Shown piece by piece: positions 11,917-22,332 of a stretch of DNA of 64,000 bases (within the stretch, counting starts at the first letter, position 1; every line of letters starts with the position of its first letter). The position numbers and the translations under genes are program-made. The DNA is from Proales similis. Lineage: Eukaryota; Rotifera; Eurotatoria; Ploima; Proalidae. The stretch spans positions 2,170,001 to 2,234,000 of the forward strand of contig JAGVRJ010000003.1 of the NCBI GenBank assembly GCA_019059635.1. Reading direction: 5' to 3'. Under the pieces are notes generated by a model. That model was not told the DNA's origin and ran no database searches. It saw only the letters and a program-made list of their open reading frames with translations.

Positions 11917-14143
11917 ATGAGCCGAGCGGGCAAAAAGGACCAGAAAGAGCAGGACTCGTTGACTCGAATTGCGATCGTCAACAACGACCGCTGCAAGCCG
12001 AAGAAATGCCGCCAAGAATGCAAAAAGTCCTGTCCTGTGGTCAGAATGGGCAAACTTTGCATAGAAGTGGCGCCCGATTCCAAAATCGCCTTCATATCAG
12101 AAGAGCTCTGCATCGGCTGCGGTATTTGCGTGAAAAAGTGCCCGTTCGAGGCCATATCGATCATCAATTTGCCGAGCAATTTGGACAAGGACACTACGCA
12201 TCGTTACGGGCCTAACTCCTTCAAGCTGCATCGATTGCCTACTCCGCGTCCGGGACAGGTTCTGGGTCTTGTCGGAACCAACGGTATTGGCAAGTCGACT
12301 GCGCTGAGCATCCTGGCCGGTAAACTCAAGCCGAACTTGGGCAAATTTAACGTAATTTCACCAAACGGTTCCTATTCAATTTGCCCGTCGAATTACCAAA
12401 TTGAAAATATGAATTTCTAAACAGGACCCACCTGACTGGGCCGACATTTTGACCTTCTTCCGAGGCTCTGAGCTTCAGAACTATTTCACAAAAATCCTCG
12501 AGGACAATTTAAAAGCTATAATCAAACCTCAGTACGTGGATCAAATTCCTCGAGCGGTCAAAGTAAGCTTGAGCAACCAAAAAAGCGCTCGAAGTGATAA
12601 AATGCCAACTCTTGCTCTGAAAGGGTACGGTCGAAGAGATACTCAAAAAACGAAACGAAGTCTACAACCTGGACGAAATAATCAATGACTTTGGTTAGTG
12701 ACTGTCTTTTTGGAATCAAACTAGAGGGCATCTGTTTAATGGAAACATTCTATTGCCTAGAACTGGACGGCGTTCGTAATCGACAAATTGAAGATCTCTC
12801 CGGCGGAGAGCTGCAGCGATTCGCCTGTGCGGTGACATGCGTTCGAAACAATGAAATGTAAGTTGGACAAAGACGGGAAAACGAGCGTATTGCTCTTTTA
12901 ACAAGTGGCCGATCAAGATTCATGTTCGACGAGCCGTCAAGTTACCTGGATGTGAAACAGCGTCTAAAGGCCGCTCAAATGATTCGATCTCTGATTCGAC
13001 AGGACAGATTCTTGATTGTGGTTGAGCACGATTTGTCGGTGCTCGACTACCTCTCTGATTTCGTCTGCGTCTTGTACGGCTCGCCAGGCCACTACGGCGT
13101 CGTGACGATGCCATTCTCGGTCCGCGAAGGAATCAACATTTTCCTAGAAGGATTTGTGCCCACAGAGAACCTGCGATTCCGTGAGACTGTGCTCACTTTC
13201 AAGGTGGTCGAAAAGCAGGACGATGTCGACATGGCCGGCTCATGCAATTACGAGTACCCGGACATGGTCAAGAGACTTGGCGGCGATTTCGAGCTCAAAG
13301 TAAACGGAGGCTCGTTTAACGATTCTGAAATTATCGTTTTACTCGGCGAGAACGGTACCGGCAAGACCACGCTTATTCGAATGCTGGCCGGCAACCTTCA
13401 GCCGGACGAGGAAGGTTCGTGCATTTAATTTGTTTTTAAATCCCCTGAGCGCTTAAATTAGGTGCTTGATTTCAAATAGGTCAAGTTCCTCGACTGAACA
13501 TCTCATACAAGCCGCAAAAGATCAGTCCCAAGTTCCAGGGCACAGTTCGTCAGCTGCTGATGATGCGCATTCGTGAATCGCTTATTCATCCCCAGTTCAA
13601 CACTGACGTGCTCAAGCCGCTTCAGATCGAAAATCTCATGGACCTTGAGGTGGGCAATTTGTCCGGTGGAGAATTGCAGCGTGTGGCTTTGACTCTGTGC
13701 CTGGGCAAACCGGCCGATGTCTATTTGATTGACGAGCCGTCAGCCTATCTGGACTCGGAGCAGCGTTTGCACGCCGCCAAGGTTATCAAGCGCTTTGTGA
13801 GAAACAGCAAGAAAACTGCGTTCATCGTCGAGCACGATTTCATAATGGCCACCTATCTGGCCGATCGAGTTATTGTCTTTGAGGGTATACCTTCATTCAA
13901 GACATCGGCTACTGCGCCTCAAGGTCTCCTCACTGGCATGAACATGTTCTTGAAATCGCTTCAGATCACTTTCAGACGTGATCCGGAGAACGCCCGACCG
14001 CGTATCAACAAGCTAGAGTCAGTCAAGGTAAGTGGGTCATTCTTGAGATTTTGCCAACTTGGCTATTTCATTCACGTTCGTTTCCGCATTCACAAAAGGA
14101 CGTCGAGCAAAAGTCGAGCGGCAATTACTTCTTTTTAGAATAA
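11917..14143 (+). CDS. ABCE1: ATP-binding cassette E1 / RNase L inhibitor (ribosome recycling factor)
   Basis: Canonical ABCE1, a cytosolic Fe-S ATPase that separates ribosomal subunits. Coding exons are 11917-12351, 12425-12562, 12624-12693, 12761-12857, 12918-13414, 13480-14027 and 14099-14143, all phase-consistent. The ferredoxin-like domain has eight cysteines ([29 protein letters not shown]). NBD1 has Walker [10 protein letters not shown], a helix-loop-helix insert, signature [11 protein letters not shown] and Walker [19 protein letters not shown]2 has Walker [10 protein letters not shown], signature [11 protein letters not shown] and Walker [14 protein letters not shown]. The conserved C terminus [12 protein letters not shown] is encoded by a separate 45-nt last exon. 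The length matches the roughly 600-residue family. The start ATG at 11917 gives [13 protein letters not shown] before the first cluster. Confidence 0.97.
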
Positions 14144-15454
14144 ACAGCCGAGAAAAAACGGAAATATGAAGTTTTAACGAAATATTCTAATTTATTTTAG
14201 TTCATGAGAATAAAGCAGCAAAACCCAAGTCAGAAAAATAACGTATCACGTTGTCAGAATGAAAGGCAAGTGCAAATAAGAACTAAGGAATCAGGCTGGT
14301 CGTAAAAGCGGCCCTCTTTCTATTCGGCAGGGGTGCAGAAATGTTAAATTCGCTCGGTTTTGATTTTATTGATCGGTAGGTCGATCAGGACACGTTCTGC
14401 ACTCTGAGGAAAAATGGGTATGGAGAATGGCTGTCACCGTGATTATGTGTGCGTGTGCATCATCATTTCTATCGTTGGCTGCTTTTCAATTTGCATCTCA
14501 ACTCACTCCGCTACTTCTGGCTTTTCAGGCAATTTAATTAAAAAGCGACGAGGAGATTTAAAAAGATTAACCTTGAGCTGTCAAGCACACAATTAGAAAA
14601 AAAAATAGAAAAGAGGCTTTGGACAATTGCACGTCGCCATTATTCAACAAGAAAGACTTTTCTTCAAACAGAAATTATATAACCATGCAGCTCTGCGTCT
14701 TGTCATTCATTATCATCTAATTTCCGTTCAACTAGCACGCTTGCGAGGAAGCAATGTGAGGAAGCCAATTTATTCCTAAGGTCAAAAGAGGATTTTTTCT
14801 TTCATTTTAAAACCCTTCGCGAGCGAGGATAGGTTTGTGCCATGGATTGTGTTTTGTAAGAGAATTTTCGTAAGAGAGATTCCTCTTTTTGAAATTGATT
14901 ACTGAAAGGAGACATCAGCAAGCGCTTTGCTTTCTCGTCGATTTTTTTCATTATAGACCCAGCGTGGGGCGTACAGGAGGTAATTCTGGTTCTAATGAGA
15001 CTCAAACGGCGTTCAATTGCGTCATTATGTGATCGTTCTTTATTCTTTCTTAATTCTGACTCGTTGTCGCATTCTGTAGGAAAAATCGCTCATAATTCAG
15101 TATCCAATGACACCTGCCCGCTAAAATGCATTGCTATGTGCCGTTAGATAGCAATTACATAATTTTTTGCTGGAGCTTTAATTTTCGAAAAAAAAAGAAA
15201 CCTTCCCAAGCAAGACACTCGACAATTGCTAGGGCTGCCTCAAGGCTCGGCATATAATTTTCGTCTTCGATTGTTGCATGGCAGCTTAATTGAAATCGCT
15301 TGTTCGTTCCTTTTCTCTCTTTTTCACCCTCTCTCCGATCAAGTATTTTTTTTTGTTTTGTTTGAACGAGCTCATCAGAGCAAGGGGCCCGACTTGTGGC
15401 ATTTCTTATCCAAGTTCAAATATCGTTCTCAGCAGCATTCGACTTAAACTTGTC
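14144..15454. other. Intergenic region with no recognisable gene
   Basis: About 1.3 kb. It holds the ABCE1 3' UTR (AATAAAGC near 14209) and the presumed promoter of the RING gene. An ATG-led run at 14414-14596 encodes 60 residues with one hydrophobic stretch; I could not support it as a gene. Confidence 0.5.
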
Positions 15455-17063
15455 ATGAATTTAGAAAATAAAATGGAGTTTATGAGCACTACGAACGACT
15501 CGACGCCGAACAAATACGAGTGCGAGCTTTGCTTGGAGGGCTATAACATTTACGAGCGAAAGCCGCACACCCTAGTGCCATGCGTAAGTGACCAATCGCT
15601 TTCGCATGTGAAAGCGCTGTCCGATCAGACTAATTTGTTTGAATGCTAGGGCCACACTCTTTGCTTCAGATGTTCAAACAATCTCACAAAAACCGTCTGC
15701 CCGTATTGCCGACTCGAGTTTGAGAGCAAAATTCCAAACTGGGAGCTGATCAAGCATCTGCCCAAACCGGTCATACCGATCTTGTATTACAATCTGAAGC
15801 TCAAAACACAGCAGTTGAATAAGCTTTTCGACCAGCTCAAGGAGACGAACACGGTGTCAAGCAAGCTGTTGTATGAACGCTTGGCCAAGTTTAAATCTCA
15901 AGTCGAAAGCGAGTCTGAGCCTGTGGCCGATAAAAAGGCAATTACTCAAAAGCTCAAGGAGTACGAGAGCGATCTCGAAGAGAATGAGAAAGAGAGTCGC
16001 ACAATTGAGTTTAGTTTCAAGAGGCAAATAACAAAATTCGAAAGCAAACTCGAACAGGACGATAACAAGTACAATGAGGACAATTTAAAGTTGATCAAGA
16101 CCGAACTGGACCAGTTGATCGCCAATGTGAGAGAAAAGCTCGACCAACTGAACGAACAGTGCGAAGAGCTGAAAAGCTCAATCGAAATGGAGAAAGCCAT
16201 TCCCGATTTGGACAATGAAATTGAAAAGCAAAAGAAAAAGAAAAGCATCATGCAACAGCTGCTCTCGATGGTCGACAACCGTCAAGTAAGACCGATAACC
16301 GGCGATGTGGAGAGCCAGGGCCCGAGTCTGGCCGCCACTGATCCTGAGCGCGTGCTCCTCTCAACTTGTGACAAAGGTAACCTCAACACAGTCAGCTTTT
16401 TCCTGCATCGGTTGGAAACAACTCTCGCTTCAAAGTGATCCTCAACTCTGTTCTGATTGTTATCTTCGTTTTATCACTCATTTATCCGGTGGCTATGATC
16501 ATAATGGGTAAGTGCGCTTTGATTGTGGTTTTAGCTTCTTGACTAAACGTCAAATAAAAACAAAGGGCTCGTGTTTAAAGATGACTGCAGTGTTAATTCA
16601 ATGATCCCAATCTGGCTGGTGGTCGCCGGCTGCAGTGTGGCTTGCGTCGAAACACTGCTGCTTCTCTTTTTCACCAACATCATATTCGGCTGCTTCAGAA
16701 GCAAGCCGAAATTGGACAAAATGCTCAACACCTTTCTGCTTGTGCCTGCGTTCATCCTGCTCGTGTTCAATTTGGCCTGGTTCTTCGCAGGTAATTTGCT
16801 TGCTTTCGAGCTTCTCATTTCATTCGGCGTCGGCTTAATGATTGTCCCACCCAATTCGTTCGTTTCAAACAAAAGGAAACGCTTGGGTCTACTCGGCGAA
16901 CAAGAACGTGCAGCACGATGACTCGACTGCTCAAGACACATATTGCACGCAACCGCTGTTTTTGTTTGCCTTTTGGACCTTGAACATTGTTTACATATTC
17001 GTCGGCCTGGCTCTGATCACAATGAACATTGTGTGCTGCTGCATATGCTGTTTAAAGAAATAG
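15455..17063 (+). CDS. RING finger - coiled coil - four-pass TMEM272-like membrane protein
   Basis: Probable membrane-bound E3 ubiquitin ligase. Exons 15455-15583, 15650-16376, 16436-16507, 16566-16790 and 16876-17063 join in phase. The N terminus has a C3HC4 RING: YECELC, then LVPCGHTLCFRC across the first intron, then TVCPYCRLEFES. Residues about 85-280 are highly charged and predicted coiled coil (Lys/Glu/Gln-rich). Four hydrophobic segments end the protein: ILNSVLIVIFVLSLIYPVAM, IPIWLVVAGCSVACVETLLL, LNTFLLVPAFILLVFNLAWF followed by FAGNAWVYS, and FAFWTLNIVYIFVGLALITM. The pattern IPIWLVVAG...NLAWFFAGNAWVY...LFAFW is that of TMEM272-like proteins. RING and TMEM272 are not a pairing I know from other animals. 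The junction is supported by the 16377-16435 intron, which keeps the frame from DK directly into the first membrane segment. Substrates unknown. Confidence 0.8.
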
Positions 17064-17437
17064 CCCAAAGGCACGGGCTGAAGCTCACACGGCCAGGATC
17101 AAACGGAGAGAGTTGTTGGCTCAATCGATCAAAATTCTCATTTGTTCGCTCCTTTCTATAAAATCAACAAAAAATTTGTTTCGGGTGCATTTCCGATCGC
17201 AAAGCGTATTTAACACAATTAATTTGACTTTTAATCAAAAAATAAATAAAAGCCAAAGTTTGAAAGCACTGAAATGCTAGACAGGCCTGTCCGGTTCTAG
17301 TTGAAATGAGAAGAAAGAATTTAGAATTTATTCAAAAGCAATTTATGCAGAAACGAAGGAAGAAGAAGACATTGAATTGAGGATTGCAAATAGTCCCAGT
17401 CAATAAGAGAGATAAGCGATGGGAGCATTTAAAGTTT
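17064..17437. other. Convergent 3' region
   Basis: Shared 3' flank of the RING gene (plus) and CFAP97 (minus). AATAAATAAAAG near 17241 is a probable polyadenylation signal for the RING gene. No further content is visible. Confidence 0.5.
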
Positions 17438-18993
17438 CTACCATCTGTCGCTCCATTCGGGTTTGCTTTGCGCTTTGATGGCAGCTCGTGCGAGAAGCTC
17501 GGCCGGGTCCAGTTTGTGAAGAGGCGTGCGACTTGACTTGGCGCTTGATATGCGGCTTTGGTTGGCACTTGATTTGGCGCTTCGCTTTGTCGACAGGCCG
17601 CTTACGTTGCTGACCGAGCGGGCGTTGCTCATTCGAGAGCTCGATCGCGACACGTTCAAGCTGTTTAGGCCGAAATTTCTCTCGTAGTCTTTGAGCTGCT
17701 CTTCGCGTTTGAGATTGCGGCTCGCTTTCACGCTCAGTAGTCGCTGAAGAATGAGCTTTTCATTTCAAACTCGATGAGAATTCTGCTCTCGCGCTTCGAA
17801 TGCAAACGCCGACTCACCTGGTTTTCGCGTTCGATCCGTTGCTGCTCTCTGAAGCGATTCAGAGCAGAAGATGTAAGTCGAAACGGTCTGGCCGGCTCCG
17901 GCTTGCTGGCCTTTTTAGCCAATAGACGTTTGTAAAGCTCCTGGTTTTCTGATTCAAGCTGCACGAGAGTGTCGTGCTTTTGGCCCTTCTTAGCGGGCAT
18001 TTCGTCTTCGAACACGATCGAGCGGTGCGAGGACTTGTTGCTCAAGTGGTCGATTTTCTTCGATACGTCACTGCGAAGCGCTTTGTAAAACACAGACATG
18101 TCGAAGCGGTCTTTCTTCTTTTTCTCTTTGGGCGTGGGAAGAGGACTGACATCGGTCATTTCATTGCTCGATCGATCGCTCTGACTGTCTTTCTCAAACG
18201 TCTCGTTCATGCTTCGTGCATTCTTAGACTTGCTCGAACGCTCCGAGTCCGACCGGTCGGGCTGTTCAAAATTCGAACGATTTCGTCGCTGTAAGCTCTT
18301 CTTGTCGATCGGAGGCTTCTTCTCGATGTTCACTCTCATCGGAGTAGCTTTTCCAGAATCGGTTGACGATCGTCTCCTTCTGCTTGAACTTCTGCTTCGC
18401 TCCGAGTCAGAGGCGGCACGCGGGGTTCGATCGTCCGAATTGAACGAGTCAGAATAAGAGGCTCGCTCGCTGCTTGACACCTTCCTGCGCTCTTTGTGTC
18501 TCTGGTCATTCTGGTCGTGGCTTGATTTGGTACTTGATCTACTCGATCGGCCCTTTGTCTTGTCGATCGGGGTCGAAGACCGAGAGAACGAGTGTCTTTT
18601 GCTTGACGCGCGGCTTTTTTTCTCGCTCTCCGATGATGAATCCGACTCAGACGAACGGCTCGGTCGGGCAAAATGTTCGATCTTGCGATTGGTCTTTGAA
18701 GAGCTCTGCGCAGCTTTGGACGATGGTGACGATCGACGCTGGCTCGGCCTTTCACGCTCGAACGAGTCGTCTTCGCTCTGCTCGCTGTCACTCTTCCTCC
18801 TCATCTTTTTCCAGTCTATGTTGTCTCCTCGCGAGCGTCTTCCATCTTCACTGTCGCTGGTGGCCGCCTTGTCTGCGTTGACCTTTGACTCTCGGCTCGC
18901 TTTCGACTTTGACTTGGTCGAACTTCTTGTGTCGGTGTCGGAGTCTGAGTTGGAAAGCTTGATCTTCAAATGCTTGGTGTTGTAGCGCGACAT
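17438..18993 (-). CDS. CFAP97: Cilia and flagella associated protein 97 (Hemingway-like)
   Basis: Axoneme-associated protein family of motile cilia and sperm tails. Two coding exons, 18993-17818 and 17743-17438, are split by a 74-nt intron between ENQ and RLLSVK. The N-terminal two thirds is a long disordered Ser/Arg/Asp/Lys-rich region (from MSRYNTKHLKIKLSN). The C-terminal CFAP97 core is recognisable: ESENQELYKRLLAKKAS, then RLTSSALNRFREQQRIEREN, then a basic coiled-coil tail with LKDYERNFGLNSLN. The ATG at 18993 was chosen because the run upstream of it has a different composition and a plausible RFX site lies 150 bp away. The RS-rich part could look like a splicing factor, but it has no RRM and the C-terminal core argues for CFAP97. 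Confidence 0.8.
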
Positions 18994-19509
18994 CGCACCG
19001 CTACTCCTCACTAACCTAAATGAAAGCGAAGAATTCTTTATGCATGTGCGGGCCGGCCTCACTGATTAAATCGAAATTCAAATGCACACACTGCGGCGGC
19101 GACGGCGGCTGCCTGGGTCGGCGACAGAGAAGAATATTTTTGCGTGTTGCCATAGCGACCGTTCTTGAATGCGTTTCTTATGTTTGTTGTCATCCAGCCA
19201 ACAGGCCCGTGTCTCGCCAAAACAAACAATTCTTCTAACCCAATTCAAACGACCCATTCTCTGCTCACATGCTGATTAACTTAAACAACCGCGCCCAAGT
19301 CGCATTGATTCCGTCCAGCACGAGCCAATTAAATGGCTATTTTCCAATTGAAACACTCGAGCATTCGAACACATTCGTCTTAGATGGTGATCGATGCTTA
19401 TGGTTCGACTGGAGTCGGTTAAGGTACACGTTTATTGTCTAACAAAAGGAAAAAGAAAAGTTGTCGGTGATTAGTGAAATTGAATTGGACATTTGAGCAT
19501 GGAACAAGT
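18994..19509. other. Upstream region of CFAP97 (and 3' flank of NDFIP)
   Basis: About 0.5 kb between two minus-strand genes. It contains an RFX X-box-like site (see separate entry); no other feature is evident. Confidence 0.5.
19146..19159 (-). promoter_or_regulatory. RFX X-box-like site upstream of CFAP97
   Basis: GTTGCCATAGCGAC fits the imperfect inverted repeat bound by RFX factors, the master regulators of ciliary genes (consensus RYYNYY-N2-RRNRAC), and agrees with the ideal GTTGCCATGGCAAC at 12 of 14 bases. It sits 153 bp upstream of the CFAP97 start codon, in the usual range. Binding itself is inferred. Confidence 0.65.
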
Positions 19510-20463
19510 CTATTGATAGTATCCAAGCCAGTGATTGCGAGTCTGACCTTGGCCAGCTAGATCTCGGGGTCTATATCGGAGGCCCATGTAGCTGAGAAGT
19601 CCTCTGAAGAATAAATAGAAACCTTCGCGTAGAGATTAGAGATAGAATTCGCCTCTTCTCCTCAACTAGTTGTCTAAAGCTCACCGAGAAAGATGAAAAT
19701 CCAGAAGAAAAGCTTTTGCTGAACATCGTTCATGTTGTTCATCCACTCTTGATACTGTGGGGCGCATGAGATGGACGGAAAAGCTTGAACAAATGTGGGC
19801 TTGAACACTTACTCGGACGATGGTGACCCATTTGGCCATGGAAAGGCCAAAGCCACTCAGCGCACCGTATTTGCCGGCTGCGTTGGGCAGAAGGCATACA
19901 GCAGCAAAGAAGCCGATCCAGTTGAAGAAAAACGCGATCATAAATGCGCTAAGGAACATGCACTCGGAGCCTATCTCGTCATTGAAGTCGTGAAGCTCCA
20001 TTCTAGTTCGGTACTGTACACCCGAGTTGATTAGCCAGAGTGGGAGTTTGATTTTGAGATGAATTTACCTCGATGGGCTCGACAATGATTCTGGTCTCAT
20101 TGTTAGGCACACTGTCACCGGCAAAGTAGCCGGGAGGCAACTCGTTTGCCATCATCTTCTTTTGACGAATCGCTTCCTGGTAAGAAGGAAGCTCACTGGG
20201 CAATGGTGCTGGTGAACTCTGACTGTCTCGCGGACCGGGTGCCAATGAGCTTTGCGCATTCGTTTCACTGTCCAAGTGAACTTGGCTCATATCCGACCGG
20301 CTGCTCGTTCCTTCAGCCGAAGAAGAAAAGGACTCGCGTACGTCCACTCGAACTGCGGGCGTTCGATCCGACTCGGGCAGCTAAAGAAACAAGCTCGAAA
20401 TCAGACGCCTGATGACGTGATCAGTGAAGGCAGATTTACCACTAGATAGCGTGAGCTGGACAT
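19510..20463 (-). CDS. NDFIP: NEDD4 family-interacting protein (NDFIP1/2-like)
   Basis: Three-pass endosomal/Golgi membrane adaptor that recruits and activates NEDD4-family HECT ubiquitin ligases. Exons 20463-20440, 20380-20069, 20013-19813, 19754-19685 and 19601-19510 join in phase. The Ser-rich cytosolic N terminus carries two PY-type motifs that bind WW domains, LPSYQEAIRQ and ELPPGYFAGD. The membrane part is diagnostic: CMFLSAFMIAFFFNWIGFFA, AAGKYGALSGFGLSMAKWVT, and a third segment LFFWIFIFLGLLSYMG crossing the last intron. The last acceptor is ambiguous by two bases; I chose the one that continues the hydrophobic segment and ends WLGYYQ. NEDD4 ligands share the ubiquitin theme with the RING protein, but no functional link is implied. 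Confidence 0.88.
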
Positions 20464-22332
20464 GTTCGCAGATAGCAGTAGGTCTTGTGCTCTAAAAGTG
20501 ATGTTTATGCTCTAACTCAGTCGGGCTGTATATATGATCGAGCGTTTTTCTATCTCGCTCTAATTTATGACGATAATAAGCGCATAAGCAAGGCAATACT
20601 CAAACAAATGCTGAGCGAGCTCTGCAGTCGCCCAAATATGGGTTCTATTTATGGGCTTCCAAAAAAGAAACAGACCTTGACCAGACTAGAGACTCAAGTG
20701 CCAGTTCACACCTTGAGCGGTGGCGGCCGCAGCAAGGCCTGTGACACCTATTTGTGACTCTGGTCATATTCGTGACATGATCAAGATGCCGCCACCGCCG
20801 CTGCCTGCTCATAAATTATCAAAATCTTAATGCAATATGCGTCTCTTGTCATTACGCAAGTTATTGGGAGCAAATTCAGAACAAATGCCACTTTCGGCAC
20901 AGCAATTTGATTCAATTTTAAATTATGCCCTTTGAATTCAAGAACTTGCTTGTGGTTTTCTACTCCGGCATTCAGGGTAATCATAATCAGATTCACGCTC
21001 GACAAGTTCTTTAGAGTCGGAGAGATAGACAGAACTAGAGAGATTGGGATGGGGGGGGGGCGAAGCGAAGAGCTTTTCAAATACAGCATCTGCTGATCGA
21101 CAGACAAACGGAAACGAGTTTGCTTTTTGGCTCATCCTCCCAAACGTAAACGGGCCGCCCGTTTTCCAAATAGACACGCCTCGATTGAATTTTTGCATTC
21201 AGCTTCCGTCTTGCAAGTTTCGGTCAGTTTGGTCTTTTTCGTATGGTTTTAGGTTTCAAGTTTTGCCTTTCAAGATGCTTGCTGGCTGAGGATATCGGTT
21301 TTTTGAATGATTCTATGGTGACGAAAGGAGAGCCAGCGAAACTGATCCAAGGGCAGAGCGAAATATTTGCTCGAGCAGAGATGAAGATGAAGAAATTTGG
21401 TAGTTTGGAGCGAAATAATAATTTATCGGAGTTTGTCGTGAGAACGCAGACGATTTCGAATGGACCAGGCAGATAGGCAAGAGATGATTCGCTTCGGACA
21501 AAGGGCGCTCAGGTTTGGTGGGCAATCACAGAGAGAGAGAGAGGGAGGGAAAGAAAGAGTAGTCTGGTATGTAAACAACGAAGCGAGTCCAAGTGCGCAA
21601 ATGAAGATCGTGGCCAATTGAGTGGTGGATCGCCTGAACAAATGCTAATTTGCTTTGTTTCGCCGCTTGACACTAAGAGAATGGTTGTGGATTAGCGACG
21701 ACGTCAATCAAGCACAGTTTGCATACGAGCTCGTGCGCCTATGTCCTCGTTCGACTCGCGAGAGGATCGGGCGCTTCAATGGTGAACTGCCGCCGTTGCT
21801 TAAGTGTTTTCATCGCCGTCGTGGTAGTTGTCATCATTTTGCTTCGTGGTCGTGGTCGTCGTCTCTGTCGTAGTTGATGGTCAAGATCGCGTTTTAATCC
21901 CACCAAAATGTTAGTATCACGGTGATCGTGTACGAGACGCCATTGATTAATTAATTGATAATAAAATATTTGCTCAACGCAAGCCTAATGCAAACCAAAT
22001 TTGTGTTTAATAATTTTTAAACATGATTGAATGCGAGCGGTCAACCTGAGCATCTTGATTTGTTGGGATCTAGCCGAGAAAAGCGACGAGTGGAAACAAT
22101 AAGAGAGTGTGTGTGGGAGTGAGCGAGCCAGTGAGGAAAGAGAACGAGAGGAGCATAGTTGCAAAGAGACAGAAGCGACCGAGAGAAAGAGTAAACACGC
22201 GTCAACGAGGGCAGTGATCTACTTCATTTAGATTCCGAGTCTAGAACATAAAAAGTGCGCTCACGTTCACTCAGAGCGTTGGCAAAATAAGAGTCGAATA
22301 AAGAGGCGCAGCTCGAACGAATCAAACGCGAA
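20464..22332. other. Long intergenic region, no recognisable gene
   Basis: About 1.9 kb upstream of both the minus-strand NDFIP gene and the plus-strand orphan receptor gene, so probably a two-sided regulatory region. It holds a G-rich run (near 21051), a GA-rich tract (21527-21550) and a GA-rich stretch (22130-22190). Open runs here (21044-21289, 21655-21873) show no family resemblance. Confidence 0.45.

Noticed and set aside
14414-14596. 60-residue frame with a hydrophobic stretch
   Set aside because: No family, no splice or conservation support; within chance expectation for this length.
17974-18985. Several long plus-strand open frames rich in Leu, Val and Ser
   Set aside because: They are antisense shadows of the Ser/Arg-rich CFAP97 exon, whose codons leave the opposite strand open.
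21527-21550. GA-rich tract considered as a regulatory GAGA element array
   Set aside because: Simple-sequence tracts of this kind are common through the window and nothing ties this one to a promoter.
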